64,000 nt of DNA from contig CP136061.1 in assembly GCA_032622095.1 (NCBI GenBank), positions 9,018,447 to 9,082,446 on the forward strand. Direction: 5' to 3'. The DNA is from Siphonodentalium dalli (Eukaryota > Mollusca > Scaphopoda > Gadilida > Siphonodentaliidae). The first letter of the stretch is position 1; every line of letters starts with the position of its first letter. Shown here piece after piece: positions 57,375 through 64,000 of the stretch. Made by a program: the position numbers and the translations under genes. The notes beneath the pieces are model-generated. The model was not told where the DNA came from. It was given only the letters and a program-made list of their open reading frames with translations, and did no database searches.

Positions 57375-57800
57375 TTTAAAGGTACTCAATTCGATCAGAC
57401 GGTCCCCATATCATCAAGATACAACAACAACATTTCTTCAAAATACGCTTTAGTTATCAGAATCGATTTATTTCAACAAAATAATGCTAACCACTGTCAA
57501 CTATGGTGTCAAATTTGCCAAAACTTGTTATTTATCAACATTTTGTACAAGAAAATATAGCCGTATTATCACTAAAGTATCACGAAATTTGACCGTATTA
57601 ACACTTGATTTTAGAGTTATCCATCTTCATCCGCAATTTTGTCCGAGACCCTCCTTTTAACCACATGTTTCTGGGCCACATATTATTACATATCTCGAGA
57701 AATAACAAACTTCAAAAATCGATATCTGATCACTCTGATTTTTGATGGGTGGGTTCCTCGACTCGAATCAAATATTTTTTACCCCCGAAGCCAAAGAAAT
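57375..57800. mobile_element. MITE with TTTAAAGGTACTCAAT end, copy 3 (truncated)
   Basis: TTTAAAGGTACTCAATTCGATC, then the interior of the 30,957-31,378 copy in reverse orientation, to ACCCCCGAAGCCAAA. The second terminus is missing. Confidence 0.75.
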
Positions 57801-58059
57801 AGTAACGCTGAATCTTATTTGACTAGTTTAGTTAATGAGGGTTTTTTCTGAGATTTCTGGTGCTTTTTAATAAGCATTGATTGGCATATCATCCGGATGG
57901 TTATTTAAAACATTTCTCACCATCTGTCGGCCTTATCCTGCTGTGTTCACAGTTTTTTTTTTCAAACATTGGAGGTGGGTCCCCAATTGGCCTTGGACAA
58001 ATCTTGTGTTGGAAAAGCACCAAGGTGTCTGAGATCGGAAAGGGAAAAATGTGCGTTGC

Positions 58060-58280
58060 GAAAACCCTGTGCCAATGCATTCTCTTATATATGCGAGTCG
58101 ACCATAGGTCGCCTCGCATATATAAGAGAATGCATTGGCCTAACAAATGTTATATTACTGTTTATAATTGTTAAAAAATGTAAAAAAAAAATAATAAAAA
58201 ATATAAAAAATTGTTAAAGAATCTGAAAGAATGTAAGAAAAAAATGATAAAATTGTTATAAAGTGTAAGAATTTTTTTAT
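58060..58280. repeat. TTAA-family hairpin with AT-rich flank
   Basis: Complete GCATTC hairpin of the CGACC/GGTCG subtype (58,070-58,138), followed by A-rich and T-rich spacer like that in the 47-kb copy. No second hairpin, no TTAA ends. Confidence 0.75.
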
Positions 58281-58488
58281 CACATAATTTGCCCATTAAA
58301 GCAGTTTCATAATTATCGGTAATAGACACGTTTAATATCAGCGCGTGCGATGACGTCACGGCGTTCTTCAAATAACTTGCGATCGCTGTAGTTTATGATT
58401 GTTGTTTTCGATGAATATTTCGCGTTGCTTCGGGTTTATTTGATCATGTGATAAAAGGTATCTCACACTCGTCATATGTTATACGTAA

Positions 58489-58585
58489 TTTATCAACATC
58501 GTCCTCTAAATTCTATTTGAGCCTCGGTAAACCTCGGCTCAAATCGAATTTAGTGAACTCGGTTGATAAATTCCGTATAAAATAG
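58489..58585. repeat. Small palindrome, second copy
   Basis: AATTTATCAACATCGTCC...TTGAGCC / GGCTCAAAT...GGTTGATAAATTCCG. Near-identical to 11,369-11,460. Confidence 0.75.
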
Positions 58586-59035
58586 AAATTGGTGGGTCCA
58601 AAAGAAATTAAAAAACCACACAAATTTCAACCTTGTATTCGATTTTCCTGCCCCTCCCCCCCCCCCCCCGCCGGTGAATATAAGAGACAAGAAAATACAA
58701 ATATGCACAACCGACAGACGATTCAAGTATTCACAAAGGGTGCGTATGTCAGGGCACGGGGAACTAAAACTAAAAAGTACATTTTATTGAATTTGAGCCG
58801 GGAATGTTGAACATATCAAGCGCAAACATACTATAGAAATCAGCATGTATTCGCAATATTGGAAACAAAGTTTCAGATTAAAATTTTAAGAAATGTGAGA
58901 CATTGTATTATAGAGTATCAAACGTGAACACTACACTTAATGTTGGGTCAGGCATGCCATTTCCAACCGTTAGGAGGGGGTATCGTTCCTTGGTGCTTTT
59001 CTGACCCCTGCCTTTTATATTTTGAAAACCCCATG

Positions 59036-59298
59036 TCGCTTTCATGACGGGAGCTACGCTAGTGAAGTATTAAAGACCATGTAGCAATGCATTCACTTAT
59101 ATATGTGAGTCTCCCATAGGGAGCTAACCTCGCATATATATAAGAGAATCCACTGGCTTACAAGGTCAAGGTACATATCTTTTGGCCAATGTATTCTCTT
59201 ATATATGCGAGGCTCCCTATGGGAGACTCGCATATATATGAGATTGCATTGGCACATGCAGGAAACATTTCAGGAAGCTCAAGTCATGGAAGGGTTAT
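59036..59298. mobile_element. TTAA-family foldback element, TCTCCC/GGGAG subtype, decayed ends
   Basis: CTTTCATGACGGGAGCT at the left and AGCTCAAGTCATGGAAGGGTTA at the right. Two hairpins (GTGAGTCTCCCATAGGGAGC; GCGAGGCTCCCTATGGGAGA) surround a short spacer with AAGGTCAAGGT. The flanking TTAA is lost. Confidence 0.75.
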
Positions 59299-59529
59299 AG
59301 AATAGCTCAATCGTGACCGTTGCCTTCACATTTTCTGGAAGAGAAAGATGAATAATTTAAAAGTCTATATGTTCCCCACGAACCAAGTAAAAGCTTACAT
59401 GTTGTTAACGAGCTGAACGAAAACATATTTAAAACTTACCTGTTGCTAACGATGTCCCGAGGAAGTTCCGATTTGACCGATGGTTGTCGTCTTAGTCAGG
59501 TTTTGTTCCGAGACTGAGTCACACACCTG

Positions 59530-59700
59530 TCGAGGGCTATATACCAGTCCCTTAATTGGTTTATAACAATAAACACGAGGACACAATACCATCACAGTGG
59601 TGGGTGTTTGATCCAATTGGTCGAATCGATCGGGGTTATCTCAGCTCTGAATGTTCCATGTCTAATCATGCCGCGAGGTATCCGATAAAGGTAAGTCATG
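59530..59700 (+). promoter_or_regulatory. Possible promoter and first exon (speculative)
   Basis: GGCTATATACC at about 59,535 could serve as a TATA box. A short ATG frame at 59,658 (MSNHAARYPIK) runs into a strong donor AAG|GTAAGT at 59,691. No downstream exon in frame was recognised in the window, so this is only a candidate. Confidence 0.2.
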
Positions 59701-60119
59701 CCTATACTAAACGTGCTCCCTCATTAGCCGCCCTTGTTAATGGACTCTCGCTTATACCAGTACCATATGATTCAACGTGAGACAGTCTATATAGAGAATC
59801 CGAGCTGTATTTATAACAATAGGTTAATACATTTGATGATATTTATCCCTCGAACAAGCTCACATAACTAGAAGATTATTGAAATTTTGCGGAGGCCGTA
59901 ATTACAAATTATTAATGTGGCGGTTGCCTTGTACTATATGGAGAGATTAGAAAAAAGGTGAAAGATGTCCGAGGTCCCGATTATTTATCAAAGGCAGAGG
60001 CTCCGATTTTTAACAGTTGTCGCCCGCTGTCGAGGGAGACATTGCGATTTGTCACCCGCTTGAGTACGGAATATCTCCCGATGAGCGCAGTTATCCGATT
60101 AATAGAGACAAATTCCTTG

Positions 60120-60255
60120 AGAAATATATTCCCCGCGTTAATTTTTCAACTTCATAAGGTTGCCTGTCAAAACTTAAAAAAGTTCCAAGGTTTTGTACTG
60201 GTAGAATATGATCTCTACGGGCGTTAGCCAGAGTAGAGATTCATGGCATGATCTG
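60120..60255. repeat. Single arm of GATCATATTCCACCAGTA family
   Basis: Colinear with 30,740-30,870 (ATAAGGTTGCCTGTCAAAAC, AGTTCCAAGGTTTTGTACTG, GATCTCTACGGGCGTTAGCC). The partner arm is absent. Confidence 0.75.
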
Positions 60256-60424
60256 TGGCTATCATTCGGAATGTTTCGGACATATCCGCTTCGCTAGGAA
60301 ATAACCTCTTCCATAATTGTAAACCATGTTCGCAAAATGCTACAATACATGCGTGGCTCTGCATGGTGATCAGGCAATAACATTGACTCATTGACGCATA
60401 TATGCGCATGCATGGAGAATAATT
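60252..60424. repeat. Direct duplication, first copy
   Basis: GTGGCTATCATTCGGAATGT, CATATCCGCTTCGCTAGGAA, AATAACATTGACTCATTGAC and CGCATATATGCGCATG recur at 61,230-61,392. A TA-type MITE lies between the copies. Confidence 0.85.
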
Positions 60425-60681
60425 TACTTAGGTCATATTTTTCAATTTTCATCGAAACATGATTTGAGAACAATGTCGCCGTACATGGCTATTGTAACAT
60501 CGCCCAGTTACGGAGTCGGCTATTCTTTTGATCGAACCGAAGGCAACGCTGTCATATTGTTGTGATATACGTATGGAATGATGGATAATCTCGGAGACAC
60601 GGATCCAATTCTGGGACACACAATATCACTGAATCCATTACAAGGTGTTATTAGAAGTTAACTTTGTTCACTGTAATGTAC

Positions 60682-61172
60682 TACAGCTATACTCTAATTA
60701 ATCGCCCCCTTTAACAAGGTTATACCATACCGCCATTCAATCACGTCAAGTGGTTGACATGTGGCATCCGCGGGTAAACTTACTACGGTATACTAGTAAT
60801 ATTTTTTAGCGACCGCTGTACTCCGCATTAATTTTTCACATGGCCACCTTACACCCAGTCCATTTTTTCGTGAGCGCCATGCACTGCGTTAACTACACAC
60901 AAAACAATATTTCAATTAATTATTTGTTTACGATTTAATCAACATTCGAAGTTGGTCACTGACCGGCAATTGCATAAACAATGTAGCGTCAATCCATGCC
61001 AGAAATATACACTCTGTTTTGGTTATTTTTATGACTTTAAAAAGGTACGAAGGTCGGCCATGGTAGGATTGATCATGGTTAATGGCATCAGCGCGGTCGA
61101 GTAACGCAGTAATATCGGTGGTCAATGTCGTTAAGGGGGGGGGGGGGGTCAATTAATTAGAGCATAGCTGTA
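60682..61172. mobile_element. TA-flanked element with TACAGCTATRCTCTAATTAA ends
   Basis: Left TACAGCTATACTCTAATTAA and right TTAATTAGAGCATAGCTGTA are inverted, with the following C-run/G-run also mirrored. 491 bp, no coding capacity. Longer than, but resembling, the CAGTAATGCCCTAA family. Confidence 0.8.
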
Positions 61173-61229
61173 TACATACATGTAGACAGAGTCAATGTCC
61201 AGATGCATCATGTTCTTATCCAAACATGT

Positions 61230-61392
61230 GTGGCTATCACTCTGAACGTTTCGGACATATCCGCTTTGCTAGGAAATAACCTCTTCCATAATTGGAAACC
61301 ATGTTCGCAAAATGCTACAATACATGGTTCTGGTGATCAGGCAATAACATTGACTCGTTGACGCATATATGCGCATGGAGAATAATTTATTC
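61230..61392. repeat. Direct duplication, second copy
   Basis: Second copy of the block at 60,252-60,424, with a few substitutions and a short deletion (GCGTGGCTCTGCA missing). Confidence 0.85.
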
Positions 61393-61767
61393 ACTATGGC
61401 TGTACCAAACTTGATCATACATTAAAATCTCTTAGTGTGAGCTGAGCCTTTGTTCATATACCGATACAGCACATAGGAAGTGTACGACAAGCAAAACACT
61501 CAATTAAACCGTGGCGATGTTTTGGGAGAGTGATTCTGGTGACCCATTCAACACCAAAGCGTTGTGGCGAGGATTAGTGAGCGATATAACGGTATTTTGC
61601 AAACAACATGGTGTCAGTTTTAGTTAACCAAAGTTCATTAGCGGGGTCTTCCCATTGTTGTGTGTTTTGCTTATCCCACATTATTTACGTACTGTACAAC
61701 AGGTTCTGGAACATAATTTTGCATTGTTCGCATAATGCAGAGTACGAACTACGACAATTACATACTA

Positions 61768-62143
61768 TTAACCCGTTACCCAACAGAACGGCCCTGTGCC
61801 AATGCATTCTCTTATATATGCGAGTCGACCATAGGTCGCCTCGCATATATAAGAGAATGCATTGGCTTAACACATATTAAAAATGATAAAATTGTCAAAG
61901 AATGTAGAAAAATATTATAAAATTTTTAGGCCAATGCATTCTCTTATATATGCGAGGCGACCTATGGTTGACTCGCATATATAAGAGAATGCATTGGCAC
62001 AGGGCATAACTGTAACCATCACAATGTGGTCAATGAGCCGGTTCCAATGATTTATCCATATTTGTATGGTTCTATTGAGACAGACCGAAGATATTTTAGG
62101 CTGTTGAAGCTTTATTTGGCCGTTTTGTTGGGTAAAGGGTTAA
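61768..62143. mobile_element. TTAA-flanked foldback MITE, copy 5 (opposite orientation)
   Basis: TTAA at both ends. ACCCGTTACCCAACAGAACG leads and GTTTTGTTGGGTAAAGGG trails. Both internal hairpins complete. Same orientation as copy 4. Confidence 0.9.
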
Positions 62144-62379
62144 GTGAAATTTATTATGGGTATACAGAAAGGTCTGAGTGAACAACAGATTAACTATAAT
62201 ACCCTGATCGGGCTGAACTACGACAATTTGAATTTGTTTGTTTGAATATTTGTATACATGTATGTTTATTTTGAATAGTCTCAGTAAATAATTATTTGGT
62301 GCCTTGCAAAAGAAATAAGAATTAATTTTGTTTAAGTATTTGTTGAATGATAACAATAGAACAGTTTAGAGTGACTCCC

Positions 62380-63160
62380 CTTATCCCAGATGCATGCTGG
62401 CCGTGAAATACCGATTGGTCTATTTTAGTCTATTATATATCGATAAGTGGTTCACCCAGACCCGTTTAAGATATCTGATTGATAATGTTTATATGGTTCA
62501 ATCCCATTAGTGCCCACGTATAACAATATTTCTGCAATAAATCACAAATTATTGCGATTAATCGCAAAACTTTGTGATAAATCGCCAAGTAGTTGGCGAT
62601 TTATCAGAAATATGTTTTAGAGTTATAGATCGAAACCAGTAAGTGGTTCACCCAGACCTGTTTAAGATGTCTGATTTATAACGTTTATATGGGTCAAGCC
62701 CATTAGTGCCAACATATAAAAATATATCTGCAATAAATCACAAACCTTTGTGATAAATCTCAAACATCTTTGGGATAAATCGCAAAAAATCACCAAGTAG
62801 TTCATTGAGAGTTATCGTAAAGATGTTTGAGATTTATTGCAAAGGTTTTGGAGTTATCGCAAAGGTGTTTTGTGATGTATCGCAAAGGTTTGCTACCCTT
62901 ATCCCACATGGATGCTGGCTCTGAAAGACCAATCAGTTTATTTTAGCCCGACCGTGCTATTATAGATCGATTGGTGGTTCACACAGGCCTGTTGAAGATG
63001 TCTGATTTATGTTTATATGGTTTAAGCCCATAGGTGCCAACGCATACAAATATATATGCGATAAATCAAAAACCTTTGCACCAAATCGCGTATGTTTATC
63101 GCAAAGTAGTTTTTGCGATTCCCAAAGGTTTGTGATTTATCGCAAAGTAGTTTTGTATTT
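62380..63160. repeat. Degenerate tandem repeat of about 250 bp, three copies, AATCGCAAA-rich
   Basis: Shared words: CTTATCCCA.ATG.ATGCTGG, AGTGGTTCACCCAGACC, GTTTAAGATGTCTGATTTAT, GTTTATATGG.T.AA.CCCAT and many AATCGCAAA/TTTGCGATT modules in both orientations. The latter could fold extensively. Confidence 0.75.
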
Positions 63161-63289
63161 AATTTGATGATTAAACGCTGTGGCATCATTTGGAATCTAA
63201 CATGCCACATTTTTAAATTGGCCATTGGACATTTTTCGTAATTTCGAGTGATTGGTACCTGGGCTGGTTCTCCACAGACACCCTAAATG

Positions 63290-64000
63290 AACGTTGTATA
63301 CAACTCGTTGGGTGCGAATTTGTTGTGTACTTATTATCCAACAGTTTAGTACGATGTACACAACTGATTGCGTGAACTGTCTTCTGTGGTATTACTTTCA
63401 TACCACATTGGATAAAACCGTCACGTGACCGGGTCATCCAATAGCAGCGCGTTTCCGGTGCGGGCGAGCATGCGAGTTTCTGGCTCCAAATATTTCAAAA
63501 CAAGATGGACGACTGCGTGAAAAAAAAACGCCCGAGCGACTGGAAAATGGGACAAGACGTCGTGGATAGCTTTGTCGTATAGTATACCTTTGTTATAATT
63601 ATTCTGTGTACGATACACTGATTATGTATGCTTTATGTATTGAGTGTATATTTATTTATATTTGCCAAATTTTGAAGTTTACAAATTTACACAACTTCTG
63701 ACGGCACTAATTTGACTAAAGTAGTACACTCATACTCTCAACACATAAAGCCTACATAATCAGTGTATCGTACAAAGAACAATTATAACAAAGTTATGCT
63801 ATACCGGCAAAGATATCCACGACGTTTTGTCCCATTTTACTTTCCAATAAACGTTGGGTAAACTTTCCAATCAACAAATGTCATCCAACTCTACCCAACA
63901 CCAACAGTTCAATAAACGTAGATAGCCTAAGATAGGTGCTGTGGGCAATTAACGTTGATTGAGTGTTGTGTGAAATTTCATCCAACACGTTGTATAATTA
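63290..64000. repeat. Nested inverted repeats at window end
   Basis: Inner pair: AAAATGGGACAAGACGTCGT... at 63,542 and its complement ending near 63,840 (arms about 110 bp, with CGATACACTGATTATGTA conserved). Outer pair: TATACAAC..GTTGG near 63,297 and CCAACACGTTGTATA at the right edge. Probably a MITE with another inside. The right boundary may run past the window. Confidence 0.65.

Overview
This is animal nuclear DNA, most likely from a marine invertebrate. Protein-coding sequence is sparse and split by introns with canonical GT/AG ends. There is one intact Ty3/gypsy LTR retrotransposon and a very dense load of foldback (MITE-like) elements, minisatellites and satellite DNA. The base composition is AT-rich apart from the satellite and the retroelement, and palindromic ACATGT-type words are common. 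I cannot name the species from sequence alone. There are no bacterial operons, prophage or CRISPR.

Layout. (1) 1-11.2 kb holds the 3' half of an ectonucleotide pyrophosphatase/phosphodiesterase gene (ENPP4/5-like, + strand). Three exons at 2185-2355, 5931-6170 and 10980-11176 join in phase. They encode the end of the catalytic domain, a C-terminal membrane anchor and a short cytoplasmic tail. The upstream exons lie outside the window. Its introns are full of repeats, including a minisatellite grown from an exon's own 3' edge and splice donor. (2) 11.2-35 kb is gene-poor. It holds several copies of three or more foldback families (TTAA-flanked, TA-flanked, and a GCAGAATGAGG family) and tandem arrays with units of 24-68 bp. 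(3) 35.4-40.0 kb is GC-rich satellite, a 36-bp array leading into about 140 units of 28 bp with a 1,027-bp higher-order duplication. (4) 41.46-41.67 kb (- strand) has a small exon-like ORF with a clear signal peptide, preceded by a tandemly triplicated splice acceptor. (5) 43.0-45.5 kb is a long imperfect inverted repeat, followed by a tRNA-derived SINE-like segment and a 30-bp minisatellite. (6) 47,606-56,047 is a complete Ty3/gypsy element. Its 766-bp LTRs look identical, its gag and pol are intact, and a canonical -1 frameshift heptamer sits exactly at the gag stop. Two further ORFs follow pol. It has inserted into the centre of an older TTAA hairpin element with a 4-bp ATGG duplication. 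(7) 56-64 kb is again foldback elements and degenerate tandem repeats.

Main themes: precise nested insertions that can be read base by base; hairpin elements whose stems appear to covary between subfamilies; and repeated cases where an exon/intron edge or a MITE arm has been amplified into a tandem array. All comparisons were made by eye, so copy counts and identities are approximate unless stated.
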